Source: Sandaracinaceae bacterium (GTDB lineage: Bacteria; Myxococcota_A; Polyangia; Polyangiales; Sandaracinaceae). Taken from it: DNA of 64,000 bases. Made by a program: the position numbers and the translations under genes. Below the pieces are notes generated by a model. The model saw nothing but the letters and a program-made list of their open reading frames with translations. It made no database searches and was not told the origin of the DNA. Below are positions 25,505 to 34,670 of this stretch, piece after piece (the stretch's first letter is position 1; each line of letters begins with the position of its first letter). The stretch lies in the NCBI GenBank assembly GCA_019637095.1, contig JAHBWG010000010.1, forward strand, positions 93,085 to 157,084, written 5' to 3'.

Positions 25505-28225
25505 TCATCGCTCGCCGGGCGGTCGCACGAAGCGAGGTCCGGTCTCGTCGGTGTCGCGCCGGTAGCGGACGCGCTGGTCTTGCAGGTAGCCCCAGACCCG
25601 GTACGGCTGCGGCGCGTTGTCGGGGAACAGCACCTCGGTGGCGGGCCGCTCCTCGGCGTAGAACGCGAGCGCCGTCCCCGCCTCGACGCGCACCCGCTCG
25701 TACCCGTCGACGGCGGCGTGGTGATCGCCGACCGCGAACGCCAGGCGGCTCTCGGCAGGCAGCGCGTACGCGCGCTCGACGCCGGCGGTGCGCAGGCGCT
25801 CGGCGAGCGGCACCGCGTCGCCTGCGGTCTGCGCGTAGACCAGGAACCCGTCTCGATCGAGCCCGATCGCGGCCTGCGCGCCGGGCAGCTGCTCTAGGCG
25901 CGGGCCGGACGCGATCACGCGGTCGCCGGGCTGCGGCGCGGCGTCGAGCAGCCTCCACCCGGTGTCGTGCCGGCGCGCCACGATCCCCTCGGGCGCGTCC
26001 TGCCGAGCGATCGCGGCGGCGCCCGCGAGGTACGCCAGGGGGCGCTGGTGCCGCTCCGCGCGCAGCGGCGCGGGGACCGCGCGCGTCGGGTCGATGCGCA
26101 CGATCCACGTGCGCGCGTCCTCCGACGCGCCCAGGTGCGCGCGGGCGAACGCGTGCGGCCAGCCCGCGTTCGGCAGACCGGCGGTAGAGAAGACACCCTC
26201 GCCCTCGCGCTCACCCTCGAGGTGCGGTCCTGGCAAGACGGGGCGCAACGTCAGGTAGAAGAAGTCGCGCCCGTCGCGATCCGAGTAGCGCGGGAACGGC
26301 ATGCCCATCGAGCGCACGGCGCGCCGCGCCCGCAGGCGCCAGCCCTCGGTGCGCATGAAGCGGCCGTCGTACTCGCTCTCCGCGTGGCGCCGCCCCGCGA
26401 GCGGTGGCGGCGTCTCGCCGGGCGCGAACGGGCGGAAGAACTCGAACCCGCAGTGCGGGTTGTTCATGTCGAGGTGCAGCGAGCGCACGCAGCGCGTGCG
26501 GATCATCGCCTCACCGAGCGCCTCGGGCCCGACGCCCTGGCTCCAGAAGTACGCGAGGAACCCCTCGCGCGTGAGGCACATCCCGCTGCGCGTGGTGTAG
26601 GTCTGCTCCTCGACCTGGCGCGGCGCGGCCCCCCAGTACCAGCGCTCCCACGGGTTGTAGCGGCCGTCCTCCACGACGCTCGTGAGGTTCTGCCGCATGT
26701 CGACCATCCCCTCGGGGATCTGCCGGTTGGCGAGCCGCTCGTCGTAGAAGCGACCGCGCCAGTCCGGCTCGGGCCACGAGCCCATCCCGACGCGTCCGTC
26801 CTCGAACACGGCGACGGTCGCCGCCCACGGTTTGGGCGGCAGGTACACGCGGCCGGAGGCCATCATGCCGAACTCGCCGTGCAGCGACTGGAACCCGCCG
26901 TTGAAGGCGCCGACCAGGCGGCGCAGGACCTCGGGATCGCGCGGGACCATCCCCGTGCCGCGCTGGCCGGTCGCGCTGATCGGCTCGTACACGCCGGACT
27001 GAATGCGCAACTGGACTTGTCGAGGATCCCAGATCGTGACGTACACGCGCGTGTAGGCCCGCTCCGGGTCGGCTCGCAAGAACGTCTGGTAGAAGGCCGG
27101 CGGCGCGTTCGGGTAGGCGTTGACGAACGGGTCGTCGACGACCGGGATCCAGCCGCCCTCGCCCGCCACCGCGGGCTGCGTGATCACCGGCTCCAGCGCC
27201 GCCGGCGGCCAGCCGAGCTCCGGGTCGGTCGCGGTGAGCATCGCGATGCGCTCCTCGCTGACCTCCGCGGGCGGCATGACCAGCTCCTCGGCCACCGCCT
27301 CCGCGGTGTCGGGCGCGCCGAAGGCCCCGTGGTAGGCGCGCGTCAACGCGTCCTTCACGCCGAAGACGCGGTTCTCCAACCACTCGATCGGCTCGGGACC
27401 GATCCACGAGACGTTGCGGACGCTGTCGACGAGCCACGGCACGGTCTCGGGCATCCCCTTGGTCTGCTCCTGGAGCTCGACCAGGTCGCCACCCCGGAGG
27501 GGCTCGACACGCCCCGGATCGATCACGAGCCGCTCGTCGTCGAGCGCGATCGCGAAGCGACCGTCGCGCACCGCGAGGGAGAGCGCCTCGGCCGGGCTCG
27601 CGAGCTGGTAGCGCACCACGCCGAAGCCCGCGGAGCGCCCCGTCTGCTGGAGGTTCGTCAGCGCGGCCTGCCAGCGCGCGCGCGCCGGCCAGCCCTCGAC
27701 GAGCGCTTCGGGCTCGCCGCGCAGGTCGATCACCGTCACCGCGTCGAAGCGACCGGAGACCCGCGTGGCGTACGCGACGTGGTCGCCGCTGCGCAGCGGC
27801 GCGCCCTCGTCCGCGCTCGCCGTGCGCGAGAGGTTGCTGAGCCACGCCAGGTCGAGGACCGTCGACGCGCCGCCGCGGCGCACCTCCGCGTAGTAGACGT
27901 CGCCGAGGGCCCCCGCGCCTTCGCGCGCCACGAACAGGACCGGCCGCATCGCGAGCGGACCGGGGTCACCCTCGAGCCAGAGGATCGACGGGGGATCGAC
28001 CGTGAGGCCCTCGCGCGCCGCGGCGTCGGCGAGCGCCTCCTCGAGCGTCGCGCCGGTGCCTCCGGTCGCGGCGCCCCGCGCGACGACGAGCGCCAGCGCG
28101 GCGAGCGCGAGCCCGGCCAACAGCCGCCGGCGCCGCCGCACCGCGTCGCGCGCGCGGTCCGCCGCGCGAGGGGGCCGAGGGGTCGCGGGAGCTCTTCCCG
28201 ACGTCACGCTCGCGGAGCTCGACAT
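25505..28225 (-). CDS. Secreted phosphodiester glycosidase-like protein (NAGPA/DUF2233-like)
   Basis: A 906-residue protein with an N-terminal membrane helix or signal (RRRLLAGLALAALALVVARG, about residues 30-50). The central region (about 400-550) has FNGGFQSLHGEFGMM, GRVYLPPKPWAAT, and later a DMNNPHCGFEFF element, which fit the NGGF-type phosphodiester glycosidase (NAGPA/DUF2233) domain. The N- and C-terminal halves contain further mixed alpha/beta regions without clear match. Three Cys pairs are possible. A cell-surface hydrolase of phosphodiester-linked sugars is suggested, but the active residues cannot be confirmed by eye. The start at 28225 was chosen at the ATG before the basic membrane-anchor region. 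Confidence 0.6.
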   Translation of the reverse strand: MSSSASVTSGRAPATPRPPRAADRARDAVRRRRRLLAGLALAALALVVARGAATGGTGATLEEALADAAAREGLTVDPPSILWLEGDPGPLAMRPVLFVAREGAGALGDVYYAEVRRGGASTVLDLAWLSNLSRTASADEGAPLRSGDHVAYATRVSGRFDAVTVIDLRGEPEALVEGWPARARWQAALTNLQQTGRSAGFGVVRYQLASPAEALSLAVRDGRFAIALDDERLVIDPGRVEPLRGGDLVELQEQTKGMPETVPWLVDSVRNVSWIGPEPIEWLENRVFGVKDALTRAYHGAFGAPDTAEAVAEELVMPPAEVSEERIAMLTATDPELGWPPAALEPVITQPAVAGEGGWIPVVDDPFVNAYPNAPPAFYQTFLRADPERAYTRVYVTIWDPRQVQLRIQSGVYEPISATGQRGTGMVPRDPEVLRRLVGAFNGGFQSLHGEFGMMASGRVYLPPKPWAATVAVFEDGRVGMGSWPEPDWRGRFYDERLANRQIPEGMVDMRQNLTSVVEDGRYNPWERWYWGAAPRQVEEQTYTTRSGMCLTREGFLAYFWSQGVGPEALGEAMIRTRCVRSLHLDMNNPHCGFEFFRPFAPGETPPPLAGRRHAESEYDGRFMRTEGWRLRARRAVRSMGMPFPRYSDRDGRDFFYLTLRPVLPGPHLEGEREGEGVFSTAGLPNAGWPHAFARAHLGASEDARTWIVRIDPTRAVPAPLRAERHQRPLAYLAGAAAIARQDAPEGIVARRHDTGWRLLDAAPQPGDRVIASGPRLEQLPGAQAAIGLDRDGFLVYAQTAGDAVPLAERLRTAGVERAYALPAESRLAFAVGDHHAAVDGYERVRVEAGTALAFYAEERPATEVLFPDNAPQPYRVWGYLQDQRVRYRRDTDETGPRFVRPPGER

Positions 28226-28443
28226 CCGTGTCCGGCGCCTCCTCGCGCCACGTCTAGCACGCGCGGCGCGGGCCACACCAAATCCCAGCAGCGAGAGTTC
28301 ACTCACAGCGCCGTGCTCGGCCCGTGCCGGGGTCCCTCCTCCGTGGCACGGTTGCGGGGCTCGCGAGCGGGGTCCGTGCTCGCAGCCTATCCTACCGCGG
28401 CGAGCGCCCTGCGGCGCTCCCTCTCGCGTCCTCGGGAACCCTC

Positions 28444-29400
28444 ATGATCGTCTCTCATCCCACGAGCCACCGACCGCGCGCCGCGCGTGTCGTCCTCGCG
28501 CTCGTCGCCGCCCTCGCCTTGCTCGCCGGGCTCGCGCCGAGCGGCGCCGCCGCGCAGCGCGGTCGCCGCCGGCCGACGCCCGCGGCGACCCCGGACGCCG
28601 AGGGGCCCACCGGCCCGCAACCGACCGTGCGCGACATCGACACGATCGCCGCGCGGCTCTCGTCGACGAACGGCGACGAGGTGCGCGAGGCGATCGACCT
28701 GCTGAGCGTGATCGATCACCCGAGCGTCGTGCCGCACCTGGCGACGCTGCTCCGGAGCGGGCGCTCGGACGAGGTGACCGATCGCGCGCTCCAGGCGCTG
28801 CGCGGGCTCGCGCATCCGTCGGCGATCGAGGTGCTCGGCGAGTTCGCGCACCACCGCCGCCCCCGCGCTCGCCGCCTCGCCTACCAGGCGCTCGCCGCGG
28901 TCTCCGACCGCCGCGTGCCCGCGCTCCTCGAGCAGGGCCTGAGCGACAGCGACCGCAGCGTGCGCGCGCAGTGCGCGCGTTCGCTCGGCGAGATCGGCGC
29001 CACCGGCTCCGTCGAGACGCTGTTCGTCGCGTTCGACCGCGGCATCGTCGAGGCCGCCATCTCGATCGGGAAGCTCGGCAACCGCGCTTCGATCCCGCGG
29101 TTCCACGAGTACCTCGGGCGCGTGCCCCTGTCGGTGATGCTCTCGGGCTACGCGGAGCTCGTCCGCCGCAACGACATCCCCGACGACGCGAAGATCGAGA
29201 TCATCGGCCGCCTCGGCGAGATCTCGGGCGACATGGTGCGCGTGTTCCTGCAGCGCTACCTCGACACGCTCCCGACGGGGCGCACGGCCGAGCGGGACCG
29301 AGTGCGGCTCGCGGTGATCGAGACCCTGCGGCGGATCCCGGGCCACGCCGGCTCGGCGCGCGGGACGACGGTGAGCACCGGCGCGGAGGGCACGCGATGA
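28444..29400 (+). CDS. HEAT-repeat envelope protein
   Basis: A 318-residue protein with an N-terminal signal (about residues 15-35, RVVLALVAALALLAGLAPSGAAAQ). It then has six or more HEAT-like repeats with the D-x-x-V-R/P-x-A-L-x-x-L pattern (EVREAIDLLSVIDHPSVVPHLA, DRALQALRGLAHPSAIEVL, RARRLAYQALAAVSDRRVPALL). HEAT repeats bind other proteins. The last bases overlap the start of the PQQ/HEAT/TonB-C gene (ATGA), so the two are coupled and probably act together at the cell envelope. Confidence 0.8.
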   Translation: MIVSHPTSHRPRAARVVLALVAALALLAGLAPSGAAAQRGRRRPTPAATPDAEGPTGPQPTVRDIDTIAARLSSTNGDEVREAIDLLSVIDHPSVVPHLATLLRSGRSDEVTDRALQALRGLAHPSAIEVLGEFAHHRRPRARRLAYQALAAVSDRRVPALLEQGLSDSDRSVRAQCARSLGEIGATGSVETLFVAFDRGIVEAAISIGKLGNRASIPRFHEYLGRVPLSVMLSGYAELVRRNDIPDDAKIEIIGRLGEISGDMVRVFLQRYLDTLPTGRTAERDRVRLAVIETLRRIPGHAGSARGTTVSTGAEGTR

Positions 29401-32174
29401 ATGCGCTGAAGACCAAGGGCGCGCTCGCGGCGCTGGCGCTCGCGCTGGGCGCGTGCGGCAGCCAGTACCGCAGCGCGTTCAGCCACCACTTCCTCGACAA
29501 CCAGGAGCTGGACCTCGCCGCCGTGCTCGAGCGCTTGCCCGAGCCGGCGCACGACGACCGCCCCCAGAACGCGCTCGGCGCGCCGATCGCCGTCGCGGCG
29601 ACGCACGTCGAGGACGGCGGGGCGCGGCAGGTCGTCGCGTGGCGCCTCGACCGCGGCGAGAGGCTCTGGGCCGTAGAGGTCGACGCCGCGACGCAGCCCG
29701 AGATCCTCGGTGACGTGGTCTTCCTCAGCACGCGCGAGCAGCTGCAGGCGTACGACCTCGCGAGCGGACGACCGCTCTGGCAGTATCGTCTCCCGGACCT
29801 CGCCTACGTCGGCGCGACGCGCAACGGCGACACGATCTTCTGGTCCGCGACCGTCGGCGCGCTGGGCGGAGCGCGGCGCGTGGGGCACATCGTGGCGGTC
29901 GACGCGCGCAGCGGCGCGGAGCGCTGGCGCCACGAGGTCCAGGGCGTCTTCGGGCAGCCCGCGGCGTCCGGCGGCTACGTGTTCGTCCCCTGGGAGCGCC
30001 AGAACATCGCGATCCTCGACGCCGCGACCGGGGACGAGCTCGCGCGGCTGCGCTCGACGGACGACGTCGTCGCGTGGGCGTTCGATCACCCGACCGGCAT
30101 CTACTACGGCGGCCGCAGCATCTACCGGCTCACCCACCGCTCTCACAGCGGCACGCGCGCCGAGAGCACGCACGTGCGCCCCGCGCTCGGCGAGCTGCCG
30201 CGCCAGCCCGAGTCCATCTGGCCCGACGGGTACGTCCCGCGTCCTGGCGCGCGCTCGGCTCGCGGCCGCATCCGGGTCTACTTCAACCCGGCGCCTGCGC
30301 CCGACGCCGACAGCATCCACGTCGAGGGCGACACCTACTACTTCGTCTACTTCCGGTACGTGTTCGCGTACTCGCTCGACGGCGTGCTGCGCTGGGCGCG
30401 GATCCTCGAGCAGGACGTGGCCAACGCCGAGGCGATGCCGCACGGGCTCTTGACCGTCGGCGAGCAGGGGCGCGCGGTCTTGCTCGATCGCGACAGCGGC
30501 AACGACCGCTGGACGTGGGACGCGGGCGTGGCGATCGCGTCGGTCGGCATCGACGCCTCGGGCTTCGACCCGGCGGGCGACGGCGGGCCGGCGCGCCCCC
30601 TGCGCCAGCTCCTCAACGAGGTCGTGCTCGACCCGGACAACCGCCTCGTGGCTGCGCGCGGCTACGCGATCGCGCGGCTCGCCGAGCTCGAGGAGCCCGA
30701 GATCACCCGCGACCTGCTCGACCTCTACCAGCAACGCGCGATGCCGGGCGCGCTGCGTGAGGCGATCCGCCAGGCGCTCCGTACGCGGCGCAGCGGCCAG
30801 CCCTACCTCGTGGAGGCGCTCGCGCGTCGCTACGACTTCCTGCAGGAGACGGAGTCGCCGCCGCTCGAGGCCATCGTCCCCGCCCTGCTCGCGATGCGGC
30901 ACACGGAGTCGGTGCCTCAGCTCGTGAACCACCTGATGAACCACGAGACGCCGGCCGAGGTCTTGCCCGACCTCGTGGACGCCATCGTCCAGCTCGGCGG
31001 CGCCGACGCGGTGCCGGCGCTGCGCCGGTTCCTCGTGCTCTACCGCCAGGACAGCCTCTTTGCGGGCCCGACCGAGGATCGCGCGTCGAGCGAGGGCGGA
31101 CAGGTCGAGCGCGCCAACCCCGGGGCGCGCGCGCTCGCGCTGGCCGCGCGCGGGATCTTCGAGCACGGCGGGCCCGCCGGGCGCGAGCTGCTCGCGTCGC
31201 TCTCCGCCGAGCGCGCGCCCGTCCACCCGCCGCTCCGCGAGCACATCGCGGGGCTCTACGAGGCGGAGCAGGCGGCCGCCGAACGGGCCGAGCGCGAGGA
31301 GGAGGCGGCGCGTCAGGCGGCGCTCGCGGCCGCGAGCGCGCAGGCGGAGGCGGCGCTGCCGCCGCGGCTCTCGCAGGAGCAGGTCAACGCGACGTTCCAC
31401 GAGAACGCCGACCAGCTGCGCGAGTGCATCGCGGACGAGCTCGAGCGCAACGAGCGGCTCGCGCAGGTGCGGGTCGTCTTCATCCTCGAGAACGATGGGC
31501 GAGCCAGCGAGGTGACCGTGGCGCCGCGCAGCGACGAGCTCTCACGCTGCCTCGGCGAGCGCGTGGCGCAGATCCAGTTCCCGCGGTTCCGCCAGCGCCG
31601 CATGCGCGCGACGTTCGTCGTGTCGGTCCGTGGCGGCGCCGACGCGGAGGCGACCGACACGACGCAGCCCGCGCTCGCGTCCCGCGCGCCCGAGGGGGCG
31701 CCGTGGTTCTGGTACGAGCAAGAGCGCGCCCGACTCCGCGGCGTCGCCGACCAGGTCCCCGCGGTCGCGGCGTGGTGGGCGGAGCGCCAGCCGCCCGCGG
31801 CGGCGACCGCGACGGCTGGCAGCGCCGTCGACACGGTCGAGTGCCCGCCTGGGATGCCGGAGCAGGTCTGTCGCCAGCGGCAGGCGGCCGCGGCGAGCGG
31901 AGGCGCCGGCGGCACGGCGAGCGCCGGGACGAGCGGCGGTCCCGCGGGAGCGGGGACGGCCGGGGGTGCGGGCGGCGGGACGAGCGGTACCGCGACGGCG
32001 AGCGCGGGCGGCACGGCGGGCACGGCGGGCAGCGGGACCTCGGGCAGCGGGACCTCGGGCAGCGGGACCTCGGGCAGCGGGACCTCGGGCAGCGGGACCT
32101 CGGGCAGCGGGACCTCGGGCAGCTCGGGCGGTACGCCGTGGTGGGCGACGGCCAGCAGCGATGAGGACGAATAG
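29397..32174 (+). CDS. PQQ-propeller/HEAT/TonB-C composite lipoprotein with GTSGS tail
   Basis: A 925-residue lipoprotein: lipobox LGAC near residue 18 follows a hydrophobic stretch. Residues about 60-400 are PQQ-type beta-propeller blades (for example ERLWAVEV, RPLWQYRL, ERWRHEV, LRWARIL). About 400-620 are HEAT-like helices (VEALARRYDFLQ, VPQLVNHLMNHE). A coiled, Glu/Ala-rich segment (AAERAEREEEAARQAA) follows, and then a domain with QVRVVFILENDGRASEV and SRCLGERVAQIQFPRFR that matches the TonB/AgmX C-terminal type. The last 100 residues are low-complexity Gly/Thr/Ser, ending in six exact GTSGS units. The ATG overlaps the stop of the HEAT gene. Confidence 0.8.
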   Translation: MNALKTKGALAALALALGACGSQYRSAFSHHFLDNQELDLAAVLERLPEPAHDDRPQNALGAPIAVAATHVEDGGARQVVAWRLDRGERLWAVEVDAATQPEILGDVVFLSTREQLQAYDLASGRPLWQYRLPDLAYVGATRNGDTIFWSATVGALGGARRVGHIVAVDARSGAERWRHEVQGVFGQPAASGGYVFVPWERQNIAILDAATGDELARLRSTDDVVAWAFDHPTGIYYGGRSIYRLTHRSHSGTRAESTHVRPALGELPRQPESIWPDGYVPRPGARSARGRIRVYFNPAPAPDADSIHVEGDTYYFVYFRYVFAYSLDGVLRWARILEQDVANAEAMPHGLLTVGEQGRAVLLDRDSGNDRWTWDAGVAIASVGIDASGFDPAGDGGPARPLRQLLNEVVLDPDNRLVAARGYAIARLAELEEPEITRDLLDLYQQRAMPGALREAIRQALRTRRSGQPYLVEALARRYDFLQETESPPLEAIVPALLAMRHTESVPQLVNHLMNHETPAEVLPDLVDAIVQLGGADAVPALRRFLVLYRQDSLFAGPTEDRASSEGGQVERANPGARALALAARGIFEHGGPAGRELLASLSAERAPVHPPLREHIAGLYEAEQAAAERAEREEEAARQAALAAASAQAEAALPPRLSQEQVNATFHENADQLRECIADELERNERLAQVRVVFILENDGRASEVTVAPRSDELSRCLGERVAQIQFPRFRQRRMRATFVVSVRGGADAEATDTTQPALASRAPEGAPWFWYEQERARLRGVADQVPAVAAWWAERQPPAAATATAGSAVDTVECPPGMPEQVCRQRQAAAASGGAGGTASAGTSGGPAGAGTAGGAGGGTSGTATASAGGTAGTAGSGTSGSGTSGSGTSGSGTSGSGTSGSGTSGSSGGTPWWATASSDEDE
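32034..32123 (+). repeat. 15-bp tandem repeat (six units) in coding sequence
   Basis: The unit GGGACCTCGGGCAGC occurs six times in a row without change. It encodes GTSGS within the C-terminal tail of the composite lipoprotein. Being a multiple of three, the unit number can vary without breaking the frame. Confidence 0.9.
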
Positions 32175-32748
32175 CGCGTCCCCCCGTCATCGTTCGGCGC
32201 GAGGTTCGGCGGAAGGTTCGGGGACGTCGCGTGTTGGGCGGGCGGCCGCCTTCGCGGCCACCGTCCTCTACGTCGGCTGCGCGTCACCGCCCGCCACGGC
32301 ACCCAGGCACGCCATGCCCGCCCCCGCACCCGCGCCGCGACCTCTGCCTCCCCGCCTCGTCCTCGGCCGGGCCGAGGTCGTGCTCGAGCCGCCGCACGCG
32401 CCCGCGGTGACCGTCCGGGTCGAGGTCGCCGCCACGCCGGCGCTTCACCGCCGCGGCCTCATGTTCCGGCGCGCCCTCGAGCCCGACGCGGGGATGCTCT
32501 TCGTCTTCGACGAGCCGGAGATCCAGTACTTCTGGATGCGCAACACCTACCTCTCGCTCGACATGATCTTCATCGGCGCCGACCGCCGCGTCGTCGGCGT
32601 CGTCGAGAACGCCGAGCCGCTCACCGAAGACGAGCGGGCGGTCGACGCGGAGTCGCAGTATGTACTCGAGGTCACGGGCGGCTTCGCGGCCGCGCATGGC
32701 ATCGTCGCCGGCACCCCGGTCCGCTTCGTGGGCCTCTCGGAGGATTGA
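32161..32748 (+). CDS. DUF192-family lipoprotein-like protein
   Basis: A 195-residue protein. The N-terminus has a signal-like hydrophobic region that ends in VGC (Cys near residue 40), so it may be a lipoprotein. The C-terminal half matches DUF192: RGLMFRRALEPDAGMLFVF, then EIQYFWMRNTYLSLDMIFI, and GVVENAEPLTED. DUF192 proteins are small secreted beta proteins of unknown biochemical role. The ATG overlaps the end of the preceding gene by 14 bases and the cyclophilin gene starts four bases after the stop, so the genes form one transcription unit. Confidence 0.8.
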   Translation: MRTNSASPRHRSARGSAEGSGTSRVGRAAAFAATVLYVGCASPPATAPRHAMPAPAPAPRPLPPRLVLGRAEVVLEPPHAPAVTVRVEVAATPALHRRGLMFRRALEPDAGMLFVFDEPEIQYFWMRNTYLSLDMIFIGADRRVVGVVENAEPLTEDERAVDAESQYVLEVTGGFAAAHGIVAGTPVRFVGLSED

Positions 32749-32751
32749 ATC

Positions 32752-33795
32752 GTGAGCACCCCCCTCCTTCGCATCGCCTCGGTCGGTCTCGCGCTCTCGC
32801 TCGCGGGTTGCGGCGACGCCGAGGTCGCCGTCACGAACGCGGACGGCACCGACGTCGCCCGCGCCGAGCCGCACGTCGCGGTCGCCTCCGACGGGACCGA
32901 GATCGTCTTCGCCGGCGCCAGGGAGGAGGCGCGGCGCGACGTCGCCACTCCGCCGCAGGCGCGCCGCGACGAGCGCCGCCTGATCCGGGAGCCGAACTCG
33001 CCCGACCCGGAGGCGGGCGAGTTCACGCTCGAAGAGGCGGTGGTCGGCCTGCCGATCGACGGAAGCCTGATCGTCGAGATCAACACCACGTTCGGCCCGA
33101 TCCTGTGCGAGCTCCACGCGGACCGCGCGCCGAACACCGTGGCGAACTTCATCGGGCTCGCCCGCGGCTTGCGGCCGTGGTGGGACGCGCGCGCCGGCGA
33201 GTGGCGGCGCACCCCGTACTACGAGGGGCTCACGTTCCACCGGGTCGTCCCCGGCTTCCTCGTGCAAGGGGGTGACTACCTCGGCGACGGAACCGGAACC
33301 GTCGGATACACGATCGCCGACGAGCCGCACGATACGCTCTCGCACGATCGCGCCGGGCAGCTCTGCATGGCGAACCGAGACGGCCCCAACACCGCAGGCG
33401 CGCAATTCTTCTTGACCGATGGGCCGGCCCCCCAGCTCGACGCGGGCGGCTCCACGATCTTCGGCCAGTGCCGGCCGCTGCACGTGATCTCGCAGCTCGC
33501 GCGGGTCCCGCAGGACCCGGACGCCGGCAACCAGCCGCTCACCCCGCTCGAGATCCGGCGGCTCTCCATCCGCCGCGTCGTCGGCGGCCTCGCGGAAGCC
33601 CAGCCCACGCGCCCCCAGCTGCCCGAGGGCGAGCCCGAGGTCCCGCGCGGCGCGAGCGCCGATCCGACCGCGTCACCGCGAGACCGCTACGATCCGCGCC
33701 AGTACGGGCGCCCGAGCCCGCTCCCCGGGGGCCGCACGGGCCCGCCGCCGGTGCCGCGTCCGCTGCGCGACGACCACCACGGCCACAACCATTGA
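32752..33795 (+). CDS. Cyclophilin-type peptidyl-prolyl isomerase lipoprotein
   Basis: A 347-residue lipoprotein with lipobox LAGC near residue 20. After a charged linker, the cyclophilin domain (residues about 105-280) has FHRVVPGFLVQGGDYLGDG, then NRDGPNTAGAQFFLTDG. The typical catalytic region is present, with the Arg of FHRV, the Phe in QFF and the Gln. It catalyses cis-trans isomerisation of proline bonds in the periplasm and probably helps envelope proteins fold. The C-terminal 80 residues are Pro/Arg-rich and end in a His-rich DDHHGHNH tail. The GTG start is preceded by GGAGGA and lies three bases after the DUF192 stop. Confidence 0.88.
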   Translation: MSTPLLRIASVGLALSLAGCGDAEVAVTNADGTDVARAEPHVAVASDGTEIVFAGAREEARRDVATPPQARRDERRLIREPNSPDPEAGEFTLEEAVVGLPIDGSLIVEINTTFGPILCELHADRAPNTVANFIGLARGLRPWWDARAGEWRRTPYYEGLTFHRVVPGFLVQGGDYLGDGTGTVGYTIADEPHDTLSHDRAGQLCMANRDGPNTAGAQFFLTDGPAPQLDAGGSTIFGQCRPLHVISQLARVPQDPDAGNQPLTPLEIRRLSIRRVVGGLAEAQPTRPQLPEGEPEVPRGASADPTASPRDRYDPRQYGRPSPLPGGRTGPPPVPRPLRDDHHGHNH

Positions 33796-34105
33796 GTGGC
33801 GCCGAGACGCGAAGGCGCCGCGCGTTCTGCGCGCTCACCCACCGAGTCGCCCGCGGAGCCCCGCCGAGACCGGCCCTTCCCTTCGCGGCTCGGCGCCTTC
33901 GCGCGAGCCACCTCTCGTCGCCCGTCGAGTCTTCGGAGGGTCGTTCCAACGATGGGGCCCTTCGGCCACCGGCCATCGCTACGCGATGGCCGGGCCTCGA
34001 ATGGCGCCGTCGGCCGCGTGCGCGCCCGACTCATCCACAGGTGCGCTCCGAGGCCCCTCTTCGGATCGCTCGACGACCGTCACCTCGCGCGCGGCGCGGC
34101 GCGCT
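33796..34105. other. 310-bp intergenic region with a hairpin repeat
   Basis: This is the only stretch over 300 bases without a gene. It lies between the convergent cyclophilin and hypothetical genes. Its most notable content is one copy of the hairpin repeat at 33931-34024. The rest is GC-rich, lacks a convincing ribosome site or coding pattern, and the short frames in it (about 65-124 codons) overlap each other. I see no tRNA or small-RNA signature. Confidence 0.6.
33931..34024 (+). repeat. Intergenic hairpin repeat, copy A
   Basis: About 94 bases that match copy B at 49413-49508 in most positions, with a few substitutions and one or two indels. The core is a perfect palindrome: an 11-base stem (33969-33979 with 33983-33993, CCGGCCATCGC) with a TAC loop. 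It also shares the runs TTCCAACGATGG, CATCGC, GCCTCGAA and GGCGCCGTCGGCCGCG. It lies in a gene-free gap, in the same orientation as copy B. A dispersed extragenic palindromic element is the simplest explanation. Confidence 0.75.
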
Positions 34106-34603
34106 TCACTCCTCTTCGCGCGCGCGCCGCCAGCGAGAGCGCCGCCGCGGCGGGTCGATGTCGGCCTTGACCACCGGCTTGAGGCCGCCCGAGTCGTTCG
34201 GGATGAAGCGGATCTCCGTCCGGATCTCGAAGGAGAGCGCGGTGAGCGCCTTCTGGAGCTCCTTCGAAAGGTCGGTGGCGGCGAGGAAGTCTCGGATCTC
34301 GTGGGCGACCACGCGCACCATCGCGTTCTTCGTGTCGTCGACCTGCGAGAAGACGTAGCCGACGATCTCCTTGGGCAGCCGGACGTTCTTCTCGCCGACG
34401 ACTCCGCGGAGCGCCTCGCCCGGATCGCGCAGCGTCTCGAGCCCGCTCTCGAGGCCGCGCTCGATCGCCCGCTGCAGCACCTTGGGCAGGATCCGCTCGA
34501 GCCTCCGGCGGCGGCGATCGCGATCGGAGACGGGAGCCGGCTCGCCCTCGTCGTCGAGGTCGAGCTCGTCCTCGAGGTCCGCGTCGTCGTCCGGCTCGCT
34601 CAC
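34106..34603 (-). CDS. Acidic/basic cytoplasmic protein of unknown function
   Basis: A 165-residue protein with an acidic N-terminus (MSEPDDDADLEDELDLDDEG) and an Arg-rich tail (PPRRRSRWRRAREEE). The middle is helical and includes VLQRAIERGLESGLETL, GEKNVRLPKEIVGYVFSQVDDTKN and a strand FEIRTEIRFIPNDSGG. No signal peptide or membrane helix is visible. It resembles a conserved family I cannot name; a nucleoid- or granule-associated role is not supported. It is divergent from the glycosyltransferase, with 67 bases between. Confidence 0.65.
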   Translation of the reverse strand: MSEPDDDADLEDELDLDDEGEPAPVSDRDRRRRRLERILPKVLQRAIERGLESGLETLRDPGEALRGVVGEKNVRLPKEIVGYVFSQVDDTKNAMVRVVAHEIRDFLAATDLSKELQKALTALSFEIRTEIRFIPNDSGGLKPVVKADIDPPRRRSRWRRAREEE

Positions 34604-34670
34604 GGGCGGTTCCTAGTCTCCGGCCCGGAGGTGGTCAAGCGCGGCGGTCGCGCTATCAGGCCCTCGCGCG

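Noticed and set aside
32034..32123. CRISPR-like tandem repeat
   Set aside because: 15-bp units with no spacers, encoding GTSGS.
28002..32174. N-terminal extension of the composite lipoprotein
   Set aside because: The frame upstream of 29397 is an unrelated Arg/Pro-rich sequence over the HEAT gene; the ATG at 29397 begins a lipoprotein signal.
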